Assembly (NCBI RefSeq): GCF_943373825.1
Contig: NZ_CALSBP010000002.1
Location: 1,043,501-1,107,500, forward strand
Origin: Aquimarina spinulae
GTDB lineage: Bacteria; Bacteroidota; Bacteroidia; Flavobacteriales; Flavobacteriaceae
Length of the DNA: 64,000 nt
Reading direction: 5' to 3'
A model generated the notes under the pieces. That model was given only the letters and a program-made list of their open reading frames with translations, searched no databases and was not told the origin of the DNA. The translations under genes were made by a program, and so were the position numbers. Positions 1 through 8,035 of this stretch are shown here, one piece after another (positions within the stretch are counted from its first letter, which is position 1; each line of letters starts with the position of its first letter).

Positions 1-1366
1 TTGCAGCCTGACACACCTGTTCTTCTAAAATCTCTTCATTATTCAAAGTAATATTATTAAGAATCGTATCTGCAAATAAAAACACATCCTGGAGCACCAC
101 TGCAATATGGTTTCGCAATGATTTTAACTCAATAGTTTTAATATCGATATCGTCGATAGAAATCACTCCTCCACCTATTTCATAAAACCTGCTAAGCAAA
201 TTAATAATAGTAGATTTCCCCGCTCCTGTTGCTCCTACTATTGCTACAGTCTCTCCTGCTTCAACATTAAAAGAGATTCCTTTTAATACTTCTTCATTTT
301 CGATATAGCTAAATCGTACATCATCAAATGTAATTTTACCTTTTATCTTTTCTAATAACTGCGTACCATTATTCTCAATTTTAGAATCTGTATCCAAAAT
401 GGCAAACACGCGATTGGCGGCCACCATTCCCATCTGTAGTGTATTAAATTTATCTGCTATCTGCCGTAAGGGTCTAAACAAAATTTGAGAGAGCTGGATA
501 AATGCAATAACCAGTCCCAGAGTAACCTCATCTCCTTGTGCAGCTTTTAATCCTCCAAACCAAACAATCAATCCTATGGTTATAGAGCTGGACATCTCTG
601 CAATAGGAAAAAATATAGAGTTATACCAAACAGTTTTTATCCAACCTTTTTTATGTTTTTCATTAATTTCTTTAAAATTAGAATATTCAATTTCTTCTCT
701 TGTAAACAATTGAACGATCTTCATTCCTGTAATTCGTTCCTGTACAAATGAATTAAGATTAGAAACCTGGGTTCTTACTTCCTCAAAAGCTACTTTCATC
801 TTTTGCTGAAAAATTCGCGTAGCATAGACAACCAGAGGCAACACAACAAATACCAGCAATGCAAGTTGCCAACTCTGGTAGAGCATATAACATAAAATTG
901 CTAGCATTTTTAACAAATCACTTATAATCATAAACAACCCTTGACTAAAAATACTGGCTATAGTTTCGATATCACTTACAGCCCGAGTCACCAATCTACC
1001 TACAGCAGACTGATCATAATATTGTTTTTTAAAACCAAGCATATGCTCAAACAATTTCACTCTAATATCTCGAATTACTTCTTGCCCTAACCAGTTAGCA
1101 AAGTAGATAAACAAGAATTGGGTGATCACATCCAGAAACAAAACTCCCAGCATTAAGCAAATAAAATAAACCAATAGCTCGCCATCTTTAGGAATAATAG
1201 TTCTGTCTATTGTCTCTCTAAGTAAATAAGGATTAACAATAGACAAGATAGCCAACAAAATAGCCGAAAAACCTACAAAATAAAAAGTCAGTCGGTAAGG
1301 ATTAGTATATGTAATCAACCGTCTGAAAAGTTTAAAATCAAAAGCTTTACCACTCTTTTCTGCCAT
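1..1366 (-). CDS. ABC exporter, membrane domain fused to ATPase (C-terminus beyond window edge)
   Basis: This is a half-size ABC exporter of the MsbA/LmrA-like type, which would move a lipid or hydrophobic compound across the inner membrane; the substrate cannot be read. The start is the ATG at 1364-1366, and 455 codons are present before the left edge. Residues of about 20-330 carry the helices of a type-I exporter membrane domain. The nucleotide-binding domain begins near 345 (ITFDDVRFSY), with Walker A GATGAGKST at about 378-386 and the Q-loop (VVLQD) near 424. The LSGGQ signature, Walker B and H-loop lie outside the window. The ATG directly abuts the TAG of truA with no spacer, so translational coupling to truA is likely. 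The family is certain, the substrate unknown. Confidence 0.9.
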   Translation of the reverse strand, partial: MAEKSGKAFDFKLFRRLITYTNPYRLTFYFVGFSAILLAILSIVNPYLLRETIDRTIIPKDGELLVYFICLMLGVLFLDVITQFLFIYFANWLGQEVIRDIRVKLFEHMLGFKKQYYDQSAVGRLVTRAVSDIETIASIFSQGLFMIISDLLKMLAILCYMLYQSWQLALLVFVVLPLVVYATRIFQQKMKVAFEEVRTQVSNLNSFVQERITGMKIVQLFTREEIEYSNFKEINEKHKKGWIKTVWYNSIFFPIAEMSSSITIGLIVWFGGLKAAQGDEVTLGLVIAFIQLSQILFRPLRQIADKFNTLQMGMVAANRVFAILDTDSKIENNGTQLLEKIKGKITFDDVRFSYIENEEVLKGISFNVEAGETVAIVGATGAGKSTIINLLSRFYEIGGGVISIDDIDIKTIELKSLRNHIAVVLQDVFLFADTILNNITLNNEEILEEQVCQAA

Positions 1367-2113
1367 CTATATTGTATATATTTTATTAGGATATTCTACA
1401 GCTGTTAAATAAAGCCCATGAGCAGGAACCGAATATCCGGCCTGACTCCGATCTTCACTTTTAATAATAGTTATTAAATCCTCATTATTTAATTTATGTT
1501 CTCCAATCTCGATAAGTGTCCCCACAATTGCTCTAACCATATTTCTAAGAAAACGATTGGCCGAAATCTTAAAAACTAATTGATCACCATGATTTTCCCA
1601 GGTTGCATTTGTGATTGTACAATTATACGTTTTTACATCGGTTTTGGACTTACTAAAACATTTAAAATTAGTATAGTTTAACAGTAATTTAGCAGCTTCA
1701 TTCATTAAATCTATATCCAATGGTTTTTTAAAATAATAAGATTTATGAATACTAAAAGGGTCTTTTATTAATGTAATATAATACTCATACGACCTACTTA
1801 CTGCATCAAACCTGGCATGAGCATTTTGGTGCACACGACATACATTCTGGATTGCAATTTCTGCCGGTAAAATTGCATTAAGTTTATATTTAAATTGCTC
1901 TGTATCTAATATATCTCTGCAATCAAAATGAGCCATAATTTGTTTTGCATGAACACCAGCATCTGTTCTTCCTGCTCCAACCACATCAATTTTATCGCGT
2001 AAAATAGTAGATAACGAATTCTCTAGAACTTCCTGCACAGAAATTGCATTAGGTTGTCGTTGCCATCCATGATATGGAGTTCCGTTATATGAAAGTTCTA
2101 AAAAATATTTCAT
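1367..2113 (-). CDS. truA: tRNA pseudouridine(38-40) synthase TruA
   Basis: TruA isomerises uridines 38-40 in the anticodon arm of tRNAs to pseudouridine in the cytoplasm. The 248-residue length is normal. The N-terminus (ELSYNGTPYHGWQRQ) and the catalytic motif GRTDAGVHA, with nucleophile Asp51, are intact. RFLRNMVRAIVGTLIEIG near 189-206 is the conserved C-terminal helix. The stop codon touches the start codon of the downstream ABC exporter, so the two are probably one transcript. A TAnnTTTG-type -7 box (2206-2213, minus strand) sits about 93 bases upstream of the start. Confidence 0.96.
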   Translation of the reverse strand: MKYFLELSYNGTPYHGWQRQPNAISVQEVLENSLSTILRDKIDVVGAGRTDAGVHAKQIMAHFDCRDILDTEQFKYKLNAILPAEIAIQNVCRVHQNAHARFDAVSRSYEYYITLIKDPFSIHKSYYFKKPLDIDLMNEAAKLLLNYTNFKCFSKSKTDVKTYNCTITNATWENHGDQLVFKISANRFLRNMVRAIVGTLIEIGEHKLNNEDLITIIKSEDRSQAGYSVPAHGLYLTAVEYPNKIYTI

Positions 2114-2182
2114 TCTACTCGCATCTATTATTTTTAAAACAATTTCTTTACTTAGATTCTGTAGCTTATTTCAACAATATTA

Positions 2183-2190
2183 TATTTTTG
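2183..2190 (+). promoter_or_regulatory. candidate -7 box for the metallophosphoesterase gene
   Basis: TATTTTTG matches the Bacteroidetes TAnnTTTG element exactly and lies about 100 bases upstream of the TTG start at 2292. No TTG -33 element is found at the usual 17-21 base spacing, so the call is weak. It faces a divergent box at 2206-2213. Confidence 0.3.
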
Positions 2191-2205
2191 TATAAAAACT
2201 AAGCG

Positions 2206-2213
2206 CAAATATA
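2206..2213 (-). promoter_or_regulatory. candidate -7 box for truA
   Basis: On the minus strand the sequence reads TATATTTG, an exact TAnnTTTG match, in the intergenic space upstream of truA. There is no TTG at proper spacing, so only half of the expected promoter is visible. Confidence 0.3.
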
Positions 2214-2291
2214 CTTTATAAAACAGAGATAGGGGCTATGGTTTAGTTCCTGTTTTTCTATTGTGCAATAACTCAATTTTATTATTCGATT

Positions 2292-2786
2292 TTGAAAAAA
2301 ATACTTCTACTTAGCGATACCCATAGTTATATTGATTCCCGCATATTGCATTATGTTAATGAAGCCGACGAAATTTGGCATGCTGGGGATATTGGTGATC
2401 TTAAAGTGACCGATGCTATCGAAGCTTTAAAACCTCTTAAGGCCGTATACGGAAATATAGATGATGATAAAGCCCGGGCGACATATCCCTTACACCAAAG
2501 ATTTAATTGCGAAGGAGTCTCTGTATGGATCACTCACATAGGAGGGTATCCTCCAAAATACAATATAAACACTCGAGATGAGATTAAATCAAACCCACCT
2601 CAATTATTTATCTGCGGTCATTCGCATATTCTAAAAGTAATACCTGATAAAAAAAATGGGGTATTACATATGAATCCCGGTGCAGCAGGCAAACATGGGT
2701 TTCACAAAGTAAGAACAATGCTCAGGTTTACACTAGATTCTGGTAATATCGAAAATCTGGAAGTCATCGAATTAGGAAAAAAATAA
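2292..2786 (+). CDS. YfcE/MJ0936-type metallophosphoesterase
   Basis: A small cytoplasmic calcineurin-like phosphodiesterase of 164 residues, the usual size for the YfcE/MJ0936 family. The metal ligands are all visible: Asp9 and His11 (SDTH), Asp33 (GDIGD), Asn55 (GNID), His82 (THIGG) and His110/His112 (CGHSH). Relatives cleave phosphodiester model substrates; the natural substrate is usually unknown and cannot be inferred here. The start is a TTG at 2292: it places LLLSDTH at the expected distance from the N-terminus, and no in-frame ATG is available. The gene is divergent from truA and ends inside the left arm of a strong terminator. Confidence 0.88.
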   Translation: MKKILLLSDTHSYIDSRILHYVNEADEIWHAGDIGDLKVTDAIEALKPLKAVYGNIDDDKARATYPLHQRFNCEGVSVWITHIGGYPPKYNINTRDEIKSNPPQLFICGHSHILKVIPDKKNGVLHMNPGAAGKHGFHKVRTMLRFTLDSGNIENLEVIELGKK

Positions 2787-2814
2787 AACCCGGAGTTGGC
2801 ATACTCCGGGTTTT
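2785..2814. terminator. bidirectional intrinsic terminator
   Basis: A perfect 12-bp stem (2785-2796 with 2803-2814) with a six-base loop; the arms begin with AAAA and end with TTTT, so it works in both directions. It lies between two convergent genes, the metallophosphoesterase and the DUF4293 gene. Confidence 0.85.
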
Positions 2815-2843
2815 AACGCACTAATACTACTAAGATTTTAGGT

Positions 2844-3254
2844 TTATCGTAATCGGTCTACAGATTTTACAAGATTCTCATCCTTTTTAATAGCCTTGTT
2901 GGCCATCACTAATAAAACGATAGAAATAACAGGAATGATCATCCCAATACCTTTCTCTGAAACCTGAGTTTCTCCAGATACCGTTAGTGACCAATAAACA
3001 AATACTCCTAGTAAAATAAAGTTTAATAAGATATTGATACGCCCCAATACAAATTGAAGCTTTCTATTTTTAAATAAAAAAATTGAAATCAGAGATAAAA
3101 TCGCTGATCCCAAAAACATTCCTAAAAGAAATAATTCTCCTTTAGCATAAAGTGCTACACCATTAGCATCTATCCCATATGGTAAATACATACAAAGTCC
3201 TCCAGAAACTGCAGCAGCTAATAAAAGGTATATGGTTTGAATTCGTTGTAACAT
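2844..3254 (-). CDS. DUF4293 family membrane protein
   Basis: A 136-residue integral membrane protein with the MLQRIQTIYLLLAA start typical of the Bacteroidetes DUF4293 family. Four hydrophobic segments are visible, at about 5-24, 40-60, 68-90 and 100-118, followed by a charged tail. The function of the family is unknown. In flavobacteria it commonly lies next to rho, and here rho is the divergent neighbour across 200 bases. A minus-strand TATTTTTG at 3278-3285 could be its -7 element, leaving a very short leader. Confidence 0.85.
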   Translation of the reverse strand: MLQRIQTIYLLLAAAVSGGLCMYLPYGIDANGVALYAKGELFLLGMFLGSAILSLISIFLFKNRKLQFVLGRINILLNFILLGVFVYWSLTVSGETQVSEKGIGMIIPVISIVLLVMANKAIKKDENLVKSVDRLR

Positions 3255-3351
3255 TAATTTTTTTCCTTAGAGAAAAGCAAAAATAAGAGTTTCTTTTTAT
3301 AAATATGTGTAAAAAATAAAAATAAAGTCGTATACTTGCAGCACAAAACCT

Positions 3352-3421
3352 GTAACCTTCTCAACTAAGGTTACTTACCTTCGAAAATAAAATTTTCCTA
3401 GATTTCTTCTTTAGAAAATTT
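3352..3421 (+). promoter_or_regulatory. two tandem hairpins in the rho leader
   Basis: Upstream of rho are two inverted repeats: 3352-3359 with 3367-3374 (GTAACCTT/AAGGTTAC, seven-base loop) and 3390-3397 with 3414-3421 (AAATTTTC/GAAAATTT). A weak -7 box (TATACTTG, 3331-3338, one mismatch) would start transcription just ahead of them. Rho autoregulates through its leader in other bacteria; whether these structures do so here is inference. Confidence 0.35.
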
Positions 3422-3455
3422 ATACCTAAAACGTAAAATTATATAACAAATATAA

Positions 3456-5099
3456 ATGTTAGAGATTTCCGAATTAAAAGCAAAAAAGCTTCCTGAATTG
3501 CAAGAAATTGCAAAAAACCTTAATGTACCGAAGTTTCGTACCTTAAAAAAATTAGATTTAGTATATCAAATACTAGATTATCAAGCCACAAATCCTAACA
3601 AGGTAAAGCAAGTGGTAGCTGAGGATACTTCAGAAAAAACAGATTCTGAAAAACCCAAACCCAATGTTCGTCAAAGAAGACCTCGTGCTCGTAAACCAGA
3701 CGGACCTACAAATCCTGCTAAAAAAGACAACAAAGCTCCTAAAGAACAAAAAAGCGAAGTGACCAAACCACTTCCTTCAGAGGAAACTGTTTCTAAAGAG
3801 AAAGAAAACACCGACAAAAAAAATAAACCTCACCAAAATAGAGACGATAAAAAGGACAATCGAAACAGAGGTAATGATAAGTCTCAACAAAATAAATCTC
3901 GAAATAACAATCCTAACAACACTAATAAAAAGGAGAACGGAAATCGAGACAATAGAAATCGATATAAAGAACCAGATTTTGAGTTTGATGCCATCATCGA
4001 AAGTGAAGGTGTACTAGACATTATGCAAGATGGATATGGCTTTTTAAGATCTAGTGACTACAACTATCTTTCTTCTCCAGATGATATCTATGTATCACAA
4101 TCACAAATCAGACTTTTTGGACTTAAAACAGGTGATACTGTATTAGGACAAGTAAGACCTCCTAAAGAAGGTGAAAAATATTTCCCTCTTATTAAGGTAA
4201 ATAAAATTAACGGACTTGATCCGCAAGTAGTTCGTGATAGAGTTTCTTTTGAACATTTGACTCCTCTATTTCCGCAAGAAAAATTTAATATTGCAGAAAG
4301 ACAAAGTACAATCTCTACCAGGATAATGGATTTATTTGCGCCTATAGGAAAAGGACAACGTGGTATGATAGTATCACAACCTAAAACCGGTAAGACCATG
4401 CTACTTAAGGATGTTGCTAATGCCATTGCAGCAAATCATCCCGAAGTATACCAAATGATCCTTCTTATAGATGAAAGACCAGAAGAAGTTACAGATATGC
4501 AGCGTAATGTAAAAGGAGAAGTAATCGCTTCTACCTTTGACAAAGAAGCTAACGAGCATGTAAAAGTAGCTAACATCGTACTAGAAAAAGCCAAAAGATT
4601 AGTAGAGTGTGGTCATGATGTAGTCATTCTATTAGATTCAATCACAAGACTAGCCAGAGCATACAACACTGTACAACCCGCTAGTGGAAAAATATTAAGT
4701 GGTGGTGTAGATGCTAATGCTTTACACAAACCAAAACGTTTCTTTGGTGCTGCACGTAACATAGAAAATGGAGGTTCATTAACTATCATCGCAACAGCAT
4801 TAACAGAAACAGGTTCTAAAATGGACGAAGTAATCTTTGAAGAATTCAAAGGAACTGGTAACATGGAACTACAATTAGATCGTAAAATCTCTAATCGTAG
4901 AATTTTCCCTGCTATTGACCTTACATCTTCAAGTACTCGTCGAGATGACATTCTATTAGACGAAACAACTATTCAAAGAATGTGGGTAATGCGAAAATAT
5001 CTTGCAGATATGAACCCAGTAGAAGCGATGGAATTTATTAATGAACGTTTTAAGCAAACAAGAAATAATGACGAGTTCCTTATTTCTATGAACGGATAA
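3456..5099 (+). CDS. rho: transcription termination factor Rho
   Basis: Rho is the hexameric RNA-dependent ATPase that ends transcription of untranslated RNA. This form has 547 residues, against about 420 in E. coli. A Rho_N helical domain occupies about 1-45. Residues of about 46-172 are a low-complexity insert rich in Lys, Asn, Arg, Asp and Pro, as in other Bacteroidota Rho proteins. The cold-shock RNA-binding domain follows (about 175-250), then the ATPase core with Walker A (PKTGKT, Lys313) and Walker B ([10 protein letters not shown], Asp394). A 15-bp stem terminator follows the stop. The gene stands alone on the plus strand, divergent from the DUF4293 gene, with a leader of up to 120 bases. 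Confidence 0.98.
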   Translation: MLEISELKAKKLPELQEIAKNLNVPKFRTLKKLDLVYQILDYQATNPNKVKQVVAEDTSEKTDSEKPKPNVRQRRPRARKPDGPTNPAKKDNKAPKEQKSEVTKPLPSEETVSKEKENTDKKNKPHQNRDDKKDNRNRGNDKSQQNKSRNNNPNNTNKKENGNRDNRNRYKEPDFEFDAIIESEGVLDIMQDGYGFLRSSDYNYLSSPDDIYVSQSQIRLFGLKTGDTVLGQVRPPKEGEKYFPLIKVNKINGLDPQVVRDRVSFEHLTPLFPQEKFNIAERQSTISTRIMDLFAPIGKGQRGMIVSQPKTGKTMLLKDVANAIAANHPEVYQMILLIDERPEEVTDMQRNVKGEVIASTFDKEANEHVKVANIVLEKAKRLVECGHDVVILLDSITRLARAYNTVQPASGKILSGGVDANALHKPKRFFGAARNIENGGSLTIIATALTETGSKMDEVIFEEFKGTGNMELQLDRKISNRRIFPAIDLTSSSTRRDDILLDETTIQRMWVMRKYLADMNPVEAMEFINERFKQTRNNDEFLISMNG

Positions 5100-5120
5100 C
5101 AATACATTTATAATAAATAA

Positions 5121-5162
5121 CAAAGGCGGCTATCAGTTAATATTGATAGCCGCCTTTGCTTT
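5121..5162 (+). terminator. intrinsic terminator after rho
   Basis: A perfect 15-bp stem (5121-5135 with 5144-5158), GC-rich in its middle, with an eight-base loop, 21 bases after the rho stop. The 3' arm ends in CTTTG followed by CTTTATC; the T-run is short but the stem is strong. Confidence 0.8.
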
Positions 5163-5244
5163 ATCATATTATTTTATCACTTTTAATAAATAAACTGAAA
5201 GTTTTCTAAGAAGAAATTGACCAAGTATTAAAATTTAATATATC

Positions 5245-5916
5245 ATGAAAAATATACTATATATAATATGGAGTGCTGTTTTATTATTCTCGAGTTGCCA
5301 AAGCAATAGCCAATCAGTTAATAATAAAAAAGAAGTTACATCAAACGAAAATATCACACCAGTGAGCGTTAAACCTATTGACGGTACAGAAAGAGCTTAT
5401 TTTGCCAGTGGATGTTTTTGGTGCGTTGAAGCTATTTACGAAAGCGTGAAAGGCGTTAAAGAATCTATCTCTGGCTACTCAGGAGGCCATACCAAAAACC
5501 CAACATACCAATCAAGTAATACTGGGCGAACAGGACATGCCGAAGCCGTAGAGATCATTTATGATCCAAAAATTGTTTCTTTTTCAACTTTGGTAGATGT
5601 ATATTTTGGATCACAAAATCCAACACAGGCTAATGGACAAGGTCCAGATCATGGCTCGCAATACAGATCGATTATCTTTTATCAAAACAAAGAGCAGAAA
5701 AAAATAATCGAAGACAAGAAAGAAGCATTAGGCAAAAAACTAAACCGAAGAATAGCAGCAGAAATATTACCATTTCAAAAATTCTGGAAAGGAGAGGCTT
5801 ATCATCAAGATTATGAAAAAAGAAACCCAGGCAACCCCTACATACGTAATATATCTGTCCCCAGGTTAAAAAGATTTCAAACAAAATTCCCTAACCTTAT
5901 TAAAGAAAAACATTGA
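5245..5916 (+). CDS. msrA: peptide-methionine (S)-S-oxide reductase MsrA, lipoprotein form
   Basis: MsrA reduces the S-epimer of methionine sulfoxide in oxidised proteins. Here the catalytic domain follows a lipoprotein signal: hydrophobic stretch, then the lipobox LFSSC with the modified Cys18, then a polar linker to about residue 45. The active-site motif GCFWC has its nucleophile at Cys57, and the family signature GYSGGHTKNPTY follows. The partner motif GPDHGSQYRSIIF and the C-terminal AEAYHQ-type segment (GEAYHQDY) are present. The enzyme should therefore act outside the cytoplasm, anchored to a membrane and repairing envelope proteins. I see no good promoter and no neighbouring msrB. Confidence 0.93.
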   Translation: MKNILYIIWSAVLLFSSCQSNSQSVNNKKEVTSNENITPVSVKPIDGTERAYFASGCFWCVEAIYESVKGVKESISGYSGGHTKNPTYQSSNTGRTGHAEAVEIIYDPKIVSFSTLVDVYFGSQNPTQANGQGPDHGSQYRSIIFYQNKEQKKIIEDKKEALGKKLNRRIAAEILPFQKFWKGEAYHQDYEKRNPGNPYIRNISVPRLKRFQTKFPNLIKEKH

Positions 5917-6189
5917 AGTTAGTTCACATATCAATTTAAGTATAGAGTTTGATATCCCAATTAAAGCTCATAACCCCTTGTTAAACCTATGTTAAAACAA
6001 GATAGAGCCTTGTACTTATCAAATCAAATATTTTTCACATTTACATATATCTATAACACATGACTTACAAAACCGACAATGCTATCTAAAAACCACAACT
6101 AAATCGGTTGTATTGTCAAAAAAAATCGTTGAAAAACACAAAATGATGGAAATAAATTGTTATTTTTATTGAAATAAAATGAAAACAAG

Positions 6190-6220
6190 TTGTGTTTTTC
6201 ATATTAAAACATTACTTTTG
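6190..6220 (+). promoter_or_regulatory. Bacteroidetes-type promoter
   Basis: TTG at 6190-6192, a 20-base spacer, and TACTTTTG at 6213-6220, an exact TAnnTTTG match. Transcription would begin near 6227, about 295 bases before the next start codon, implying a long leader or a separate small RNA. Confidence 0.55.
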
Positions 6221-6397
6221 AGTCTGATTTAATGGTTTTCTTTTCAGTATTTTAATCGAAAGTATTGAAGTTTTGCTAGAGCAAAAACACATTAACTTAT
6301 TGAAAAACAAATCATTACAGATCAAATTGTTCTTTAAAAAATTGTAATTCTTTTAATGTTTATTAGATTGTATTAAAAGAAGAAATTAGAGCTAAAA

Positions 6398-6405
6398 TAT
6401 TTTTG
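6398..6405 (+). promoter_or_regulatory. second candidate -7 box upstream of the SH3 protein gene
   Basis: TATTTTTG matches TAnnTTTG exactly, but the nearest upstream TTG (6368-6370) is 27 bases away, which is too far. It would give a leader of about 115 bases. Confidence 0.3.
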
Positions 6406-6521
6406 GCATCCTTTTTGAAGATCGATTTTTGACGGTAAATTATGTTTTTTTATAAATTTTTAATTAAAGAAATAGTAATATTAAATTTGAATTATAACCC
6501 AATCTACTTAAAACAAGCGAT

Positions 6522-7673
6522 ATGAAGTCTATTTTTACATTTATTCTGCTTTTGGTGATTACTTTCTCGTCTGCTCATGCTCAGGATGGGCAATACTTAA
6601 TGTCTTCTAATAAATTAGAAGTTCGAAGTGGTCCAGGTCTACAATTTAATACCATCGCCGAGGTTCCTCAAGGAACTCAGGTGTATGTAATGAGCTCTAA
6701 TTATGGAGAATGGAGTGCAATACAGTTCAAGAAAATGAACGGATTTGTACTTAGTAAGCTATTAACCGAGGATAGTCGAATTGCAGATGCAGAAAGAGCT
6801 GCTCAAGAAGCAGCAGCAAAAAGAGAAGCTGCAAAACAAGCAGCATCAAGAGCAATTGCACAGGCAGAAGCTGCCAAAAAAGCTGCAGAAGAAGCAGCAA
6901 GAAAAGCAATTGCTAACGCAGAACGTCTAAAGAGAGAAGCAGAAGCAGCAGCTGCAAAAGCTATTGCAGATGCAGAAGCAGCAAAACGATCAAAAGATGT
7001 TGCTGCGCAACGAGCTCTTGCAGACACAGAAGAAACAAGAAAAGCGGTGGAAGAAGCTAACAGAAGAGCTGCAAGAGGTTCGAATGTAGCCTCTAATCCT
7101 ATCGAATCTACAACACCATCTTATGGTTCTAGCTCAAATACGAGCTCTCCTAAAGCTGCTTCTATAGAAGTATCTAGAGAAGATAAGTACTCTAGCTGGG
7201 AGAAAAAGACATATAAGTCTGGTGCAACTCCAAAATCATTTAACTTTAAAGGTAAGTTTGACTATAAATTAGACAACTACCTAAAAATTAAAGTAGGAAA
7301 AAATACAGAAGTTGTTATTAAGATGTACAAAATGGGTAAAACCAAAGCTGATGACCAGTTAGTACGTGTAACTTTTATCAACTCTAATGCTACTCAGTTT
7401 ATCAGAAACATTCCAGAAGGAGAATACTACCTGAAAATTGCATACGGTAAGGAATGGAAAGAAACTACTGAGAATGGTAAAAAATTCGGAACTTTTACTA
7501 AGAACGCTTTATATGAGCATAGTAAACAAATCTTAGATTTTAACACAGTTAAAACTTCTAAGGGTATCAACGTTCCTTCATATAATTTAGCACTAGATCT
7601 TCTTCCTAGTGGAGGTGGATATAGTACTGGTAGTGATGACAACATTACTGCAAGTAAATTTAACGAAAATTAA
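6522..7673 (+). CDS. secreted SH3-domain protein with Ala-rich coiled coil
   Basis: A 383-residue exported protein of unknown role. Residues 1-20 are a classical signal peptide (cleavage after AHA). A bacterial SH3 domain follows (about 23-82; KLEVRSGPGLQFNTIAEVPQG, GFVLSKLL), a fold that usually binds peptidoglycan or peptides. Residues of about 85-185 are a highly charged Ala/Glu/Lys/Arg repeat that should form a long continuous coiled coil. A Ser/Thr-rich linker (about 190-215) leads to a C-terminal domain (about 220-365) that I do not recognise. The architecture suggests an envelope spacer or scaffold; this is inference. It has its own promoter region and terminator, so it is probably a single-gene transcript. 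Confidence 0.8.
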   Translation: MKSIFTFILLLVITFSSAHAQDGQYLMSSNKLEVRSGPGLQFNTIAEVPQGTQVYVMSSNYGEWSAIQFKKMNGFVLSKLLTEDSRIADAERAAQEAAAKREAAKQAASRAIAQAEAAKKAAEEAARKAIANAERLKREAEAAAAKAIADAEAAKRSKDVAAQRALADTEETRKAVEEANRRAARGSNVASNPIESTTPSYGSSSNTSSPKAASIEVSREDKYSSWEKKTYKSGATPKSFNFKGKFDYKLDNYLKIKVGKNTEVVIKMYKMGKTKADDQLVRVTFINSNATQFIRNIPEGEYYLKIAYGKEWKETTENGKKFGTFTKNALYEHSKQILDFNTVKTSKGINVPSYNLALDLLPSGGGYSTGSDDNITASKFNEN

Positions 7674-7727
7674 AAATACGATTACATACATTTTATAATC
7701 ACCAAAATATAAATGTAACATATATAA

Positions 7728-7766
7728 TAAACGCCAGGACTTTATGAGTTCTGGCGTTTATATATA
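7728..7766 (+). terminator. intrinsic terminator after the SH3 protein gene
   Basis: A 12-bp stem with one G-T pair (7729-7740 with 7748-7759) and a seven-base loop, 55 bases after the stop codon. The 3' arm ends in GGCGTTT and is followed by AT-rich sequence. Confidence 0.75.
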
Positions 7767-7807
7767 AATATGATAAGGATTTTTTCAGAAGGAAATTCTC
7801 ACATAAC

Positions 7808-7855
7808 TAACTAAAAAGCCAGTGCATACAATTGTATGCACTGGCTTTTTAGTTA
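7808..7855. terminator. 48-bp perfect palindrome, bidirectional terminator
   Basis: Two 24-base arms (7808-7831 and 7832-7855) are exact reverse complements with no spacer. The arms carry A5 and T5 runs next to a GC-rich core (GCCAGTGCATAC), so a hairpin would end transcription from either side. It protects the convergent SH3-protein and ffh-folD transcripts from each other. Confidence 0.75.
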
Positions 7856-8035
7856 TTAATTATGGTATTTATATTAGATCAAAGTATTTAAGTGATTAAA
7901 AGCATTCAAATCTAGGATTTTAAACATAGTATAGAAAAATCACATCGATATCAAGCTTTTTTAATACAGAATCCAGCTCTTAACACTCCTTATAATTATC
8001 GTATCGGATACCTATTTTCTTAGATCAAATCAAAA

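Larger units (their letters stand above)
5917..6521. other. 605-base gene-free leader region upstream of the SH3 protein gene
   Basis: There is no plausible gene on either strand. The region is AT-rich and holds a good promoter (6190-6220), a small hairpin (6271-6276 with 6281-6286), a 10-bp inverted repeat (6348-6357 with 6372-6381) and a second -7-like box (6398-6405). It may carry a long 5' leader or a small RNA. Confidence 0.5.
7674..8035. other. 362-base convergent spacer with two palindromic terminators
   Basis: This lies between the convergent SH3-protein and folD genes. It holds the terminator at 7728-7760 and the perfect palindrome at 7808-7855. I see nothing in 7861-8035 beyond AT-rich sequence. 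Confidence 0.6.

Noticed and set aside
6803..7027. Ala/Ser-rich antisense frame inside the SH3 protein gene
   Set aside because: It is the mirror of the Ala-rich coiled-coil codons; there is no start signal or conservation argument.
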